A stretch of DNA of 64,000 bases, taken from positions 4,015,501 to 4,079,500 of the forward strand of contig NZ_FNRV01000001.1 of the NCBI RefSeq assembly GCF_900105115.1. The letters are read 5' to 3'. Both the position numbers and the translations under genes were made by a program. Below are positions 47,178 through 56,845 of the stretch, piece by piece. Each line of letters begins with the position of its first letter. Within the stretch, counting starts at the first letter, position 1. A model generated the notes under the pieces. It made no database searches. It saw nothing but the letters and a program-made list of their open reading frames with translations, and was not told the origin of the DNA. Source of the stretch: Pseudomonas mohnii (GTDB taxonomy: Bacteria; Pseudomonadota; Gammaproteobacteria; Pseudomonadales; Pseudomonadaceae).

Positions 47178-47672
47178 ATGACTGACAAAGACCAAACCAA
47201 AGTAAAGCGCAAAGGCACGTTCAAGAGCGCTCCGCTGCCAGTACCGGCAGCAACCGGCGTGGTTCTCGCCGGCGAAGAGCTGGTCAAGGTTGCCGTGGCG
47301 GCCCTGGAAGATGTGAAGGCCCAGGACATCCAGGTGATCGACGTTCGTGAAAAGCAGAGCATCACTGACTTCATGATCATCGCTACCGGTACGTCCAATC
47401 GCCAGATCGGCGCGATGCTCGACAAGGTCCGCGAAGCGGTCAAGGCCCAGGGCGTCAAGCCACTGGGTGAGGAAGGCAAGGGCGACAGCGACTGGGTACT
47501 GCTGGATATGGACGATGTCATTGTGCACATGATGACGGCCTCCGCTCGCCAGTTCTACGACCTGGAACGCTTGTGGGCCGGTGCCGAGCAGAGCCGTTCG
47601 GCCAGCGCGGCTCACCACAGCCCTGAAAATACCCACGAGCACTTCACCAAGCTCAACAAAGACCAGGAATAA
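47178..47672 (+). CDS. rsfS: ribosomal silencing factor RsfS
   Basis: RsfS binds L14 on the 50S subunit and stops subunit joining in slow growth. The core is EELVKVAVAALEDVKAQDIQVIDV, FMIIATGTSNRQ and VVHMM-type strands ending RQFYDLERLWAGAEQSR. At 164 residues it is longer than the roughly 105-120-residue family norm: there is a basic, Pro/Ala-rich N-terminal tail of about 33 residues and a His/Asn-rich C-terminal tail. The ATG lacks a good Shine-Dalgarno, so an internal GTG start cannot be ruled out. Confidence 0.92.
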   Translation: MTDKDQTKVKRKGTFKSAPLPVPAATGVVLAGEELVKVAVAALEDVKAQDIQVIDVREKQSITDFMIIATGTSNRQIGAMLDKVREAVKAQGVKPLGEEGKGDSDWVLLDMDDVIVHMMTASARQFYDLERLWAGAEQSRSASAAHHSPENTHEHFTKLNKDQE

Positions 47673-47681
47673 GGGCCCGCT

Positions 47682-48149
47682 GTGCGACTGCGACTGATCG
47701 CCGTCGGTTCACGCATGCCCAAATGGGTGGAAGAGGGCTGGCATGAATATGCCAAGCGTCTTCCGTCCGAGCTGGCGCTTGAACTGGTGGAAATTCCGCT
47801 CAACACCCGTGGCAAGAACGCCGACGTGGCCCGCTTCATCCGTCAGGAAGGCGAAGCCATGCTGGCCAAGGTCGGGCCGAACGAACGTGTTGTCACCCTC
47901 GAAGTCCACGGCAAGCCCTGGAGTACCGAGCAGCTGGCGGTCGAACTCGATCGCTGGCGGCTGGACTCGCGCACAGTGAACTTCATGGTCGGTGGCCCCG
48001 AGGGGCTGGCGCCTGAAGTCTGTGCCCGTGCCGATCAGCGCTGGTCGCTATCGCCGTTGACGTTGCCGCACCCGCTGGTGCGAATTCTGATCGGCGAACA
48101 GCTGTATCGTGCCTGGACCGTGTTGTCCGGCCACCCTTACCACAAGTAG
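47682..48149 (+). CDS. rlmH: 23S rRNA (pseudouridine-1915-N3)-methyltransferase
   Basis: A 155-residue SPOUT methyltransferase that modifies helix 69 of 23S rRNA using S-adenosylmethionine. [12 protein letters not shown] forms part of the knot, and the C-terminal [20 protein letters not shown] with [13 protein letters not shown] is the family hallmark. The start is GTG at 47682, nine bases after rsfS. The rsfS-rlmH-mrdA-rodA order is widely conserved. Confidence 0.96.
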   Translation: MRLRLIAVGSRMPKWVEEGWHEYAKRLPSELALELVEIPLNTRGKNADVARFIRQEGEAMLAKVGPNERVVTLEVHGKPWSTEQLAVELDRWRLDSRTVNFMVGGPEGLAPEVCARADQRWSLSPLTLPHPLVRILIGEQLYRAWTVLSGHPYHK

Positions 48150-48159
48150 TTCTGCCCTC

Positions 48160-50055
48160 ATGTCTCAGCCGATCCGCATCAAGGACCACGAAAAAGACGC
48201 CCGTCTGGTGCGTGGCCGTGTCGTGTTCGGGGCCATTGCGGTCGTGACGCTGATCGGCGTGCTGATCGCGCGGCTGTATTTCCTCCAGGTGATCCAGTAC
48301 GAGTACCACTCGACCCTGTCGGAAAACAACCGCGTCCACGTCCAGCCGATTCCGCCACCCCGTGGGTTGATTTACGACCGCAACGGTGTGGTCATTGCCG
48401 ACAACCGGCCCAGCTTCAGTCTGAGCATGACCCGCGAGCGCTCTGGCGATTGGCAGCAAGTGCTCGATGTGATCGTTCAGGTGCTGGAACTGACGCCCGA
48501 GGACCGGGTGATTTTCGAAAAGCGCATGCGCCAGGGGCGTCGGCCGTTCGAGCCCGTGCCGATCATGTTCGAATTGACCGAGGAGCAAATCGCTCGAATC
48601 GCCGTCAACCAGTTCCGCCTGCCCGGGGTGGAAGTGGTCGCGCAACTGGTTCGTCACTATCCCCAAGGCGCGCACTTTGCGCACTCGGTGGGCTACATGG
48701 GGCGGATCAACGAGAAGGAGCTCAAATCTCTGGATCCGGTGAGTTACAGCGGCACCCATCAAATCGGCAAAACCGGCATCGAGCGCTTCTATGAGCCCGA
48801 ACTGCACGGTCAGGTCGGGTATGAGGAAGTCGAGACCAACGCTCGGGGCCGCGTATTGCGGGTACTCAAGCGCACCGATCCGATTCCGGGCAAGGACATC
48901 GTCCTGAGCCTGGACATCAAATTGCAGGAAGCCGCCGAAGCCGCGCTCGGCGGTCGTCGTGGCGCGGTGGTGGCACTGGACCCGAAAACCGGTGAAGTGC
49001 TGGCGATGGTCAGTCAGCCGAGCTTCGACCCGAACCTGTTCGTCACCGGCATCAGCTTCAAGGCTTATTCCGAGTTGCGCGACTCCATCGACCGGCCGCT
49101 GTTCAACCGCGTGCTGCGCGGTCTGTATCCACCGGGTTCGACCATCAAGCCGGCGGTGGCGATTGCCGGCCTGGATTCGGGTGTGGTCACGGCCTCGACG
49201 CGGGTATTCGACCCCGGCTACTACATGTTGCCCAACTACGACCACAAATACCGTAACTGGAACCGTACGGGCGACGGCTTTGTCGACCTCGATACGGCGA
49301 TCATGCGCTCCAACGACACCTACTTCTATGACTTGGCCCACAAGCTGGGGATCGATCGATTGTCCTCGTATTTGAGCAAGTTCGGCATCGGTCAGAAGGT
49401 CTCGCTGGACATGTTCGAAGAGTCTCCGGGATTGATGCCTACGCGCGAGTGGAAGCGTGCAACGCGCCGCCAGGCATGGTTCCCGGGCGAAACACTGATT
49501 CTCGGGATCGGCCAGGGCTATATGCAGTCGACCCCGTTGCAACTGGCCCAGGCCACCGCGCTGGTGGCCAACAAAGGCGTCTGGAACCGTCCGCACCTGG
49601 CCAAGACCATTGAAGGCCAGAAACCGTTGGATCCCAACCCGATGCCGGACATCGTCCTGCGTGACCCGTCCGACTGGAACAAGGTCAACCACGGCATGCA
49701 GCAAGTGATGCACGGCGCCCGTGGCACGGCGCGCAAAGCCTCGATCGGTGCGCAGTACCGGATCGCCGGCAAGAGTGGTACGGCCCAGGTGGTCGCGATC
49801 AAACAGGGTGAAAAGTATGACCGCTCCAAGGTTCAGGAACGCCATCGCGACCACGCCTTGTTCGTTGGCTTCGCGCCGGCCGATGATCCGAAAATCGTGG
49901 TGTCGGTGATGGTCGAGAACGGCGAATCCGGTTCCGGTGTCGCCGCGCCGGTGGTGCGTCAGGTCATGGACGCCTGGCTGCTGGATAAGGATGGTCGTCT
50001 CAAAGCCGAATACGCCAGCCCTAACAGCGCGGAGGCTACCGCCCGTGATGAATAA
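48160..50055 (+). CDS. mrdA: penicillin-binding protein 2 (elongasome transpeptidase)
   Basis: A 631-residue class B PBP that cross-links peptidoglycan for rod-shape growth. One N-terminal transmembrane helix (VVFGAIAVVTLIGVLIARLYFL) is followed by a dimerisation/pedestal region with PPPRGLIYDRNG. The transpeptidase domain has SxxK at PPGSTIKP (Ser327), SND in MRSNDTYFYDLA, and KSGTAQV. It overlaps rodA by eight bases, fitting their paired function. Confidence 0.96.
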   Translation: MSQPIRIKDHEKDARLVRGRVVFGAIAVVTLIGVLIARLYFLQVIQYEYHSTLSENNRVHVQPIPPPRGLIYDRNGVVIADNRPSFSLSMTRERSGDWQQVLDVIVQVLELTPEDRVIFEKRMRQGRRPFEPVPIMFELTEEQIARIAVNQFRLPGVEVVAQLVRHYPQGAHFAHSVGYMGRINEKELKSLDPVSYSGTHQIGKTGIERFYEPELHGQVGYEEVETNARGRVLRVLKRTDPIPGKDIVLSLDIKLQEAAEAALGGRRGAVVALDPKTGEVLAMVSQPSFDPNLFVTGISFKAYSELRDSIDRPLFNRVLRGLYPPGSTIKPAVAIAGLDSGVVTASTRVFDPGYYMLPNYDHKYRNWNRTGDGFVDLDTAIMRSNDTYFYDLAHKLGIDRLSSYLSKFGIGQKVSLDMFEESPGLMPTREWKRATRRQAWFPGETLILGIGQGYMQSTPLQLAQATALVANKGVWNRPHLAKTIEGQKPLDPNPMPDIVLRDPSDWNKVNHGMQQVMHGARGTARKASIGAQYRIAGKSGTAQVVAIKQGEKYDRSKVQERHRDHALFVGFAPADDPKIVVSVMVENGESGSGVAAPVVRQVMDAWLLDKDGRLKAEYASPNSAEATARDE

Positions 50056-51190
50056 TTTTGATCGCATGCTCTCTAGCGAGGATGTGATGCGTCGTCGTGC
50101 GACGCTGCTGCAGCGCCTGCACATTGATGGCCCGCTGCTGATTTTGCTGCTGACCCTCGCCGCCGGCAGCCTGTTCGTGCTGTATTCGGCCAGTGGCAAG
50201 AGTTGGGATCTGCTGGCCAAACAGGCGACCTCGTTTGGCATCGGTCTGGTGTCGATGATCGTCATTGCCCAGTTTGAGCCGCGCTTCATGGCCCGCTGGG
50301 TGCCGGTCGGTTATGTGCTCGGCGTGCTTTTGCTGGTGGTGGTGGACGTGATGGGCCACAACGCCATGGGCGCCACGCGCTGGATCAACATCCCGGGGGT
50401 GATTCGCTTCCAGCCTTCGGAGTTCATGAAAATCCTGATGCCGGCGACCATCGCCTGGTACCTGTCCAAGCGCACTTTGCCGCCGCAGCTCAAGCATGTG
50501 GGCGTCAGTCTGTTTCTGATCGGCTTGCCCTTCATTCTTATCGTGCGGCAGCCGGACCTGGGCACCTCGCTGTTGATTCTGGCCGGTGGCGCCTTCGTGC
50601 TGTTCATGGGCGGGCTGCGCTGGCGCTGGATTCTCAGCGTGCTGGCCGCCGCCGTGCCGGTGGCCGTGGCAATGTGGTTCTTCATCATGCACGACTACCA
50701 GAAGCAGCGGATCCTGACCTTCCTCGACCCGGAAAGCGATCCGCTGGGCACCGGCTGGAACATCATTCAGTCCAAGGCCGCCATCGGTTCCGGCGGTGTG
50801 TTCGGCAAGGGCTGGTTGCTGGGCACCCAGTCGCACCTGGACTTCCTGCCGGAGAGCCACACCGACTTCATCATCGCGGTCATGGGTGAGGAGTTCGGCC
50901 TGGTGGGCATCTGCGCGCTGCTGCTGATCTACCTGCTGTTGATCGGTCGAGGGCTGGTGATTACCGCCCAGGCCCAGACATTGTTCGGCAAATTGCTGGC
51001 CGGCAGCCTGACCATGACGTTTTTTGTATATGTTTTCGTCAACATCGGTATGGTCAGTGGCCTGTTGCCGGTGGTGGGGGTGCCGTTGCCGTTCATTAGC
51101 TACGGAGGAACTTCGCTGGTGACGTTGCTGTCAGCGTTTGGGGTTTTGATGTCGATCCATACCCATCGCAAGTGGATCGCGCAGGTTTGA
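50048..51190 (+). CDS. rodA: SEDS glycosyltransferase RodA
   Basis: RodA polymerises lipid II into glycan strands as partner of PBP2. The 380-residue protein has about ten transmembrane helices and SEDS signatures: GATRWINIPGVIRFQPSEFMK, RQPDLGTSLLILAGG, and near the end GVPLPFISYGGTSLV. ATG 50048 lies inside mrdA; an in-frame ATG at 50066 is an alternative start. Confidence 0.95.
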   Translation: MNNFDRMLSSEDVMRRRATLLQRLHIDGPLLILLLTLAAGSLFVLYSASGKSWDLLAKQATSFGIGLVSMIVIAQFEPRFMARWVPVGYVLGVLLLVVVDVMGHNAMGATRWINIPGVIRFQPSEFMKILMPATIAWYLSKRTLPPQLKHVGVSLFLIGLPFILIVRQPDLGTSLLILAGGAFVLFMGGLRWRWILSVLAAAVPVAVAMWFFIMHDYQKQRILTFLDPESDPLGTGWNIIQSKAAIGSGGVFGKGWLLGTQSHLDFLPESHTDFIIAVMGEEFGLVGICALLLIYLLLIGRGLVITAQAQTLFGKLLAGSLTMTFFVYVFVNIGMVSGLLPVVGVPLPFISYGGTSLVTLLSAFGVLMSIHTHRKWIAQV

Positions 51191-51207
51191 ATAAGGTGAA
51201 GATTTCA

Positions 51208-52218
51208 ATGCAAGTAATGCATGGCTGGGCGACTCGATACGCGTCGTGGGTTGGCCTGGTAAGCATCCTTGGCACTGCGCAGGAAGCGTTGGCCGGCGAT
51301 TACGAAGGTTCACCCCAGGTGGCCGAATTCGTCGGTGAGATGACCCGCGATTACGGCTTCGCCGGCGAGCAGCTGATGGGCGTGTTCCGTGAAGCCGAGC
51401 GCAAGCAGTCAATTCTGGACGCGATTTCGAAACCCGCCGAGCGGGTCAAGCAGTGGAGCGAATATCGCCCGATGTTCATCACCGATGCGCGCATTGCCCG
51501 CGGTGTCGACTTCTGGCGTCAGCACGAGGCGGTGCTGGCCCGTGCCGAGCAGGAATATGGCGTGCCGGCTCAGGTGATTGTGTCGATCATCGGCGTTGAG
51601 ACCTTTTTCGGACGCAATACCGGTAATTTCCGGGTAATCGATGCCTTGTCGACCCTGGGTTTCGACTATCCTCCCCGTGCCGAATTTTTCCGCAAGGAAT
51701 TGCGTGAGTTCCTGCTGCTGGCCCGGGAAGAGCAGGTCGATCCATTGACCCTCAAAGGCTCCTACGCCGGTGCCATGGGCTTGCCGCAGTTCATGCCGAG
51801 CAGCTTTCGCGCCTATGCGGTGGACTTCGACGGTGACGGGCACATTAATATCTGGACCAACCCGGACGACGCCATCGGTAGCGTCGCCAGTTACTTCAAG
51901 CGTCATGGCTGGGTGGCCGGGGAGCCTGTGGTCAGTCGCGCCGATGTCCGGGGTGATCAGGTGGACGATGGTTTGACCACTGGCATCGAACCGACGAAAA
52001 CCGTCGGAGAGTTGCGGGCCTTGGGCTGGTCAAGTCATGATGCGCTGCGCGATGATATGCCGGTTACCGCGTTCCGCCTGGAAGGCGACAATGGCCCGGA
52101 ATACTGGATGGGCCTGAAGAATTTTTACGCAATCACGCGTTATAACCGCAGCGTGATGTACGCCATGGCCGTACATCAACTGTCAGAACAGCTGGTCCAA
52201 GCACGGGGCGTCAAGTAA
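51208..52218 (+). CDS. mltB: lytic murein transglycosylase B
   Basis: Cleaves the MurNAc-GlcNAc bond with formation of a 1,6-anhydro end. The 336-residue protein has the catalytic Glu in SIIGVETFFGRNTG, then GSYAGAMGLPQFMPSS and AVDFDGDGHINIW, as in family 3 transglycosylases. The N-terminus (ASWVGLVSILGTAQEALA) looks like a signal peptide without a clear lipobox Cys, so it may be a soluble rather than lipidated form. Its stop overlaps the rlpA ATG. Confidence 0.93.
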   Translation: MQVMHGWATRYASWVGLVSILGTAQEALAGDYEGSPQVAEFVGEMTRDYGFAGEQLMGVFREAERKQSILDAISKPAERVKQWSEYRPMFITDARIARGVDFWRQHEAVLARAEQEYGVPAQVIVSIIGVETFFGRNTGNFRVIDALSTLGFDYPPRAEFFRKELREFLLLAREEQVDPLTLKGSYAGAMGLPQFMPSSFRAYAVDFDGDGHINIWTNPDDAIGSVASYFKRHGWVAGEPVVSRADVRGDQVDDGLTTGIEPTKTVGELRALGWSSHDALRDDMPVTAFRLEGDNGPEYWMGLKNFYAITRYNRSVMYAMAVHQLSEQLVQARGVK

Positions 52219-53225
52219 TGCGGGCATTGCCTATGAATAAACCCCTGAAGCTGATGGCATTCGTCGCGTTGGCAGTGCTGGTCGCCAGTTGTTCGACCAG
52301 TCGCTCGCCCGGCCAGAAGTCCTCCACCGCCGTGCGTTCGGCACCGGGACTGGACATCAACCGCGCCCACAAGGATGGCGCGCCGTGGTGGGATGTCGAT
52401 GTGTCGCGCATCCCCGATGCCACGCCGACCCTGCACACCGGCCCCTACAAGGCCAATCCGTACACGGTGCTCGGAAAAACCTATTTCCCGCTGCAGGATT
52501 CCAAGACTTACGTCGCTTCGGGCACGGCGTCCTGGTACGGCACCAAGTTCCATGGTCAGAACACCGCCAACGGCGAAGTCTATGACCTGTATGGCATGAG
52601 TGCCGCGCACAAGACTTTGCCACTGCCAAGTTACGTTCGGGTGACCAACCTGGACAATAACAAGAGCGTGATCCTGCGGGTCAATGACCGCGGGCCGTTC
52701 TACTCGGACCGGATCATCGACTTGTCCTACGCCGCTGCCAAAAAACTGGGCTATGCCGAAATCGGCACCGCGCGAGTCAAGGTGGAAGGGATCGACCCGC
52801 AACAATGGTGGGCCGCCAAGGGCCGACCGGCGCCCTTGATGCTCAACGAGCCGCAAGTTGCACAGAATAGTGCCCCGGTCATTACGGCTTCGGCCGGTAC
52901 CGTCGAGCAATGGACACCGCCACCACAGCAGCACGCTGCCGCCGTTGTGCCTGTCCAGATCGATACTAAAAAAAACGCTTCTGCACCAGCCTCTGGCCAG
53001 TATCTGCAGGTGGGCGCGTTCGCCAACCCGGACGCTGCGGAGCTCCTGAGGTCGAAACTCAGCGGGATGGTGAGCACCCCGGTGTTCATCAGCTCGATCG
53101 TACGCAATCAACAGACGCTACATCGGGTTCGACTGGGGCCAATCGGTACGCCGGGTGAAATCCAGCAAGTGCAGAACAGCGTGCGTCTGGCCAATCTTGG
53201 TTCGCCGAGTGTGGTCACGGAGTAA
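52218..53225 (+). CDS. rlpA: septal ring lytic transglycosylase RlpA
   Basis: RlpA cleaves naked glycan strands during daughter-cell separation. The 335-residue protein has a lipobox (LVASC), a double-psi beta-barrel core (VASGTASWYGTKFHGQNTANGE, VTNLDNNKSVILRVNDRGPF) and a C-terminal SPOR domain (about 258-330: YLQVGAFANPDAAELLRSKL) that binds denuded septal glycan. The ATG at 52218 overlaps the mltB stop (TAATG); ATG 52233 is an alternative. Confidence 0.95.
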   Translation: MRALPMNKPLKLMAFVALAVLVASCSTSRSPGQKSSTAVRSAPGLDINRAHKDGAPWWDVDVSRIPDATPTLHTGPYKANPYTVLGKTYFPLQDSKTYVASGTASWYGTKFHGQNTANGEVYDLYGMSAAHKTLPLPSYVRVTNLDNNKSVILRVNDRGPFYSDRIIDLSYAAAKKLGYAEIGTARVKVEGIDPQQWWAAKGRPAPLMLNEPQVAQNSAPVITASAGTVEQWTPPPQQHAAAVVPVQIDTKKNASAPASGQYLQVGAFANPDAAELLRSKLSGMVSTPVFISSIVRNQQTLHRVRLGPIGTPGEIQQVQNSVRLANLGSPSVVTE

Positions 53226-53244
53226 TACGTAGGACTTGATTGAC

Positions 53245-53400
53245 GGTTCACTTGCAGTCGGGAGTGAACCAGGTTGTTGGCTCGTCGAGAACAAAAGCCC
53301 GGCAAAGGGTGACTGGAGTGAGCAACTGAATACGCGATGACTCGTAGGGTTTGTTCGAAAACTCGCCGAGCGGCGGTCACGCAAGCAGCGTGATCGCCGC
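53245..53400 (+). other. rlpA-dacA intergenic hairpins
   Basis: Two inverted repeats lie in the 259-base gap. One is GGTTCACT / AGTGAACC (53245-53252 with 53263-53270). The other is GCGGCGGTCACGC / GCGTGATCGCCGC (53370-53382 with 53388-53400), a 13-base stem with one wobble. Neither has a U-run. The second is 85 bases before dacA and may act in its leader. Confidence 0.55.
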
Positions 53401-53484
53401 GCAGGCCGTTCAAGAGCAAAGCCTGAAGGTTATTTGATTAGTTTTGCCCTTGGGCAAGTTTCCATTAGCGATTTCGAGAGACGG

Positions 53485-54642
53485 ATGAACATCACCACCT
53501 TTGCCAAACGCCTGTGCCTTCTAGTCCCGCTGCTCCTCTCGCCTGCCGCGTTCGCGGCCGAGATGATGCCGTCGCCACCGCAACTGGCCGCCAAGGCCTA
53601 CGTGCTCATGGACGCCAGCAGCGGCAACGTGCTGGTCGAGAACAATGGTGACCAGCGCCTGCCGCCAGCCAGCCTGACCAAGCTGATGACCGCCTACATC
53701 GCGACCCTGGAAATCCGTCGTGGCCAGATTGGCGAAAACGATCCGGTGACCGTCAGTGAAAACGCCTGGCGCACCGGCGGTTCCCGGATGTTCATCAAGG
53801 TCGGCTCGCAAGTCACTGTCAGCGACCTGCTGCACGGCATCATCATTCAGTCGGGCAACGACGCCAGCGTTGCGCTCTCCGAGCACATCGCCGGCAGCGA
53901 AGACGCGTTCGCCGACCTGATGAACAAAACCGTAGCCGATCTGGGCATGAGCAACACCCACTTCATGAACCCGACCGGGCTGCCGAACCCTGAGCACTAC
54001 TCGTCGGCTCACGACATGGCGGTGCTGGCTCGCGCGATCATCCACGAAGACCCGGCCCACTACGCGATCTACTCGCAGAAAGAGTTCTTCTGGAACGGCA
54101 TCAAGCAACCGAACCGCAACCTGCTGCTGTGGCGCGACAAGACCGTTGACGGTCTGAAAACCGGCCACACCGATGAAGCAGGCTACTGCATGGTGTCTTC
54201 GGCCGTGCGTGATGGCATGCGTCTGATCGCCGTGGTGTTCGGCACCAACAGTGAAGTGGCTCGCGCCGCCGAGACTCAGAAACTGCTGACTTACGGTTTC
54301 CGTTTCTTCGAAACCCAGACCTTCTATCAGAAAGGCGCCGAGCTGGCTCAGGCTCCTGTCTGGAAAGGCTCGACCAACCAGGTCAAGGCCGGTCTGGCTG
54401 AAGACCTGACCATGACCCTGCCGAAAGGCCAGCTGAAAAAGCTCGCTGCCAGCATGACCATGAACCCGCAACTGGTTGCGCCCATCGCCAAGGGCGACGT
54501 GATCGGTAAGGTCGAAGTGAAACTGGACGACAAGGTCGTGCACAGCGCAGATCTGATCGCTCTGGACGCCGTCGAGGAAGGTGGTATCTTCCGCCGCATG
54601 TGGGATAGCATCCGTCTATTCTTCTACAGCCTGTTCAACTGA
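53485..54642 (+). CDS. dacA: D-alanyl-D-alanine carboxypeptidase (PBP5/6 type)
   Basis: A 385-residue low-molecular-mass PBP that trims the terminal D-Ala of stem peptides. Signal peptide ends at AAFAAE. Catalytic motifs: SxxK in PPASLTKLM (Ser63), SGN in IIQSGNDASVAL, KTG in DGLKTGHTDEAGYC. After the PBP5 beta domain comes a C-terminal amphipathic helix (RRMWDSIRLFFYSLFN) that anchors it to the inner membrane. Confidence 0.96.
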   Translation: MNITTFAKRLCLLVPLLLSPAAFAAEMMPSPPQLAAKAYVLMDASSGNVLVENNGDQRLPPASLTKLMTAYIATLEIRRGQIGENDPVTVSENAWRTGGSRMFIKVGSQVTVSDLLHGIIIQSGNDASVALSEHIAGSEDAFADLMNKTVADLGMSNTHFMNPTGLPNPEHYSSAHDMAVLARAIIHEDPAHYAIYSQKEFFWNGIKQPNRNLLLWRDKTVDGLKTGHTDEAGYCMVSSAVRDGMRLIAVVFGTNSEVARAAETQKLLTYGFRFFETQTFYQKGAELAQAPVWKGSTNQVKAGLAEDLTMTLPKGQLKKLAASMTMNPQLVAPIAKGDVIGKVEVKLDDKVVHSADLIALDAVEEGGIFRRMWDSIRLFFYSLFN

Positions 54643-54658
54643 ATTTAGTGTGCACCTG

Positions 54659-54691
54659 CAAGGCTCCGTGCTGATCCAGCCCGGAGCCTTG
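54659..54691 (+). terminator. hairpin after dacA
   Basis: CAAGGCTCCG and CGGAGCCTTG, a perfect 10-base stem with a 13-base loop, 17 bases past the dacA stop and before ybeD. No U-run follows, so it may be a partial terminator or 3'-end stabiliser. Confidence 0.55.
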
Positions 54692-54729
54692 CCCGTCGCC
54701 ACGGCTTACGCTTACGAGGCCGTTACGCC

Positions 54730-55005
54730 ATGACCGATACCGAAGTAAAGGCGCCAAAGATCGAATTCCCCAACGTTGATTACCCGGTTAAGGTGATCAG
54801 CGATACTGGCGTGGGCAACAAAGACAGGATCATCGAGATCGTCAGGAAACACGCGACGATCAACGATGAACGTGTGGATGAGCGTCAAAGCACCAACGGT
54901 AAATACACCACGATTCAGTTGCACATCGTCGCCACCGACCAGGATCAGCTGTACAACATCAACAGCGAACTGCGGGCCACCGGCTTCGTGCACATGGTGC
55001 TGTGA
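54730..55005 (+). CDS. ybeD: YbeD family protein (DUF493)
   Basis: A 91-residue ferredoxin-like-fold protein with [15 protein letters not shown] opening ([17 protein letters not shown]), [22 protein letters not shown] and the closing ATGFVHMVL. It is found next to dacA and lipB in many gammaproteobacteria, and a regulatory role in lipoate metabolism has been suggested. The stop overlaps the lipB ATG (TGATG). Confidence 0.93.
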   Translation: MTDTEVKAPKIEFPNVDYPVKVISDTGVGNKDRIIEIVRKHATINDERVDERQSTNGKYTTIQLHIVATDQDQLYNINSELRATGFVHMVL

Positions 55006-55652
55006 TGCCTGGCACGCTGGGCTTTCGCGAACTCGGCCAGATGGCTTACGAACCGGTCTGGCATGCGATGCAACGCTTCACCAACGAACGCGGCAGCGAT
55101 GCCGCCGACGAAATCTGGCTGGTAGAGCACCCGCCGGTGTTCACCCAGGGCCAGGCCGGCAAGGCCGAACACCTGTTGCTGCCGGGAGATATTCCGGTGG
55201 TGCAGGTTGACCGCGGTGGCCAGGTGACGTATCACGGCCCCGGGCAATTGGTGGCCTACCTGCTGCTGGACGTGCGCAAGCTGGGTTTCGGTGTCCGTGA
55301 CCTGGTGACCCGCATGGAGACGTGCCTGATCGAGCTGCTCGCCAGTTATGGCGTGACGGCTGCGGCCAAGCCGGATGCGCCGGGTGTCTACGTCGACGGA
55401 GCGAAAATCGCATCCCTGGGTCTGCGGATCCGCCACGGTTGTTCCTTTCATGGCCTGGCCTTGAACGTGGACATGAACCTGGAACCGTTTCGACGGATTA
55501 ATCCCTGCGGCTACGCCGGGCTGGCGATGACCCAGCTGAGCGATCACGCAGGATCGATTGAATTTGCCGAGGTAAGTGCCCGGCTGCGCGCGCAGCTCGT
55601 CAAACACCTCGACTATGCTGAGCAGACGACCCTAACGGGCGGAATCGACTGA
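55005..55652 (+). CDS. lipB: lipoyl(octanoyl) transferase
   Basis: LipB moves octanoate from acyl carrier protein onto lipoyl domains. The 215-residue protein has [23 protein letters not shown] sequence ([13 protein letters not shown]), [21 protein letters not shown] with the conserved Lys just upstream in GAKIAS, and the catalytic Cys in [17 protein letters not shown] 55005 overlaps the ybeD stop. Confidence 0.96.
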   Translation: MPGTLGFRELGQMAYEPVWHAMQRFTNERGSDAADEIWLVEHPPVFTQGQAGKAEHLLLPGDIPVVQVDRGGQVTYHGPGQLVAYLLLDVRKLGFGVRDLVTRMETCLIELLASYGVTAAAKPDAPGVYVDGAKIASLGLRIRHGCSFHGLALNVDMNLEPFRRINPCGYAGLAMTQLSDHAGSIEFAEVSARLRAQLVKHLDYAEQTTLTGGID

Positions 55653-55653
55653 T

Positions 55654-56676
55654 ATGACTACTGATGCAGTGCAAACCATGATCCCGACGCAGGATGTCAC
55701 TGATCGTCCGGCCCCGCGTGCCAAGGTTGAAGCCGGCGTTAAGCTGCGCGGCGCCGAGAAGGTTGCACGCATTCCGGTAAAGATCATTCCGACCACCGAG
55801 CTGCCGAAAAAGCCTGACTGGATTCGCGTTCGTATCCCGGTATCCCCGGAGGTCGACCGCATCAAGGCCCTGTTGCGTAAACACAAACTGCACAGCGTGT
55901 GCGAAGAGGCCTCCTGCCCGAACCTGGGCGAGTGCTTCTCCGGTGGTACCGCGACCTTCATGATCATGGGTGACATCTGCACCCGTCGCTGCCCGTTCTG
56001 CGATGTGGGTCATGGTCGTCCGAAGCCACTGGACGTCAATGAGCCGGAAAGCCTGGCCATCGCCATCGCTGACTTGCGTCTCAAATACGTGGTGATCACC
56101 TCGGTAGACCGTGACGACCTGCGTGACGGTGGTGCCCAGCACTTTGCCGACTGCATCCGCGAAATCCGCAAACTGTCGCCAAACGTTCAGCTCGAAACCC
56201 TGGTGCCGGACTACCGTGGCCGCATGGACATCGCGCTGGAAATCACCGCGGCCGAGCCGCCGGATGTGTTCAACCACAACCTGGAAACCGTGCCGCGCCT
56301 CTACAAGGCTGCGCGTCCGGGGTCGGACTACCAGTGGTCGCTGACCCTGCTGCAACGCTTCAAGCAGATGATGCCGCACATTCCGACCAAGTCAGGCCTG
56401 ATGCTGGGCCTGGGCGAGACCGATGAAGAAGTCATCGAAGTCATGAAGCGCATGCGCGAACACGACATCGACATGTTGACCCTGGGCCAGTATCTGCAAC
56501 CGTCCCGCAGCCACTTGCCGGTGCAGCGCTTTGTGCACCCGGACACCTTCGCCTGGTTCGCCGAGGAAGGTTACAAGATGGGCTTCAAGAACGTCGCTTC
56601 CGGTCCGCTGGTTCGCTCCTCGTACCACGCCGACGAGCAGGCGAAGCTGGTCAAGGCCGAGTTGATGTCGTCCTGA
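55654..56676 (+). CDS. lipA: lipoyl synthase (radical SAM)
   Basis: LipA inserts two sulphurs into the octanoyl chain. The 340-residue protein has both [4Fe-4S] sites: the auxiliary cluster [12 protein letters not shown] and the radical [12 protein letters not shown]. Later [12 protein letters not shown] and [13 protein letters not shown], with the RSSYHA ending (Arg-Ser-Ser-Tyr), complete the family signature. It follows lipB with one base between and ends at a clear terminator. Confidence 0.97.
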   Translation: MTTDAVQTMIPTQDVTDRPAPRAKVEAGVKLRGAEKVARIPVKIIPTTELPKKPDWIRVRIPVSPEVDRIKALLRKHKLHSVCEEASCPNLGECFSGGTATFMIMGDICTRRCPFCDVGHGRPKPLDVNEPESLAIAIADLRLKYVVITSVDRDDLRDGGAQHFADCIREIRKLSPNVQLETLVPDYRGRMDIALEITAAEPPDVFNHNLETVPRLYKAARPGSDYQWSLTLLQRFKQMMPHIPTKSGLMLGLGETDEEVIEVMKRMREHDIDMLTLGQYLQPSRSHLPVQRFVHPDTFAWFAEEGYKMGFKNVASGPLVRSSYHADEQAKLVKAELMSS

Positions 56677-56696
56677 TGCGCTGAAGACAGGAAAAC

Positions 56697-56731
56697 GCCC
56701 GCCAGGCATTGAGCCAGGCGGGCATTTTTTT
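56697..56731 (+). terminator. rho-independent terminator of the lip operon
   Basis: GCCCGCC-a-GGC, loop, GCC-a-GGCGGGC, then a run of seven or more Ts (56725-56731). It lies 20 bases past the lipA stop. Confidence 0.92.
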
Positions 56732-56845
56732 GTCCTGCCCACGCCCATCACCGATTTCTCCTGCAACCTGCGGGCAAAGAAGCCTCTTCTGTTTGTGCCC
56801 ATTCCTGACTACTGTGTGTTGAGGATTTCACGCAGGGAGATATGG

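Noticed and set aside
47983..50289. 768-codon minus-strand ORF opposite mrdA/rodA
   Set aside because: Antisense shadow of two well-identified genes with standard motifs.
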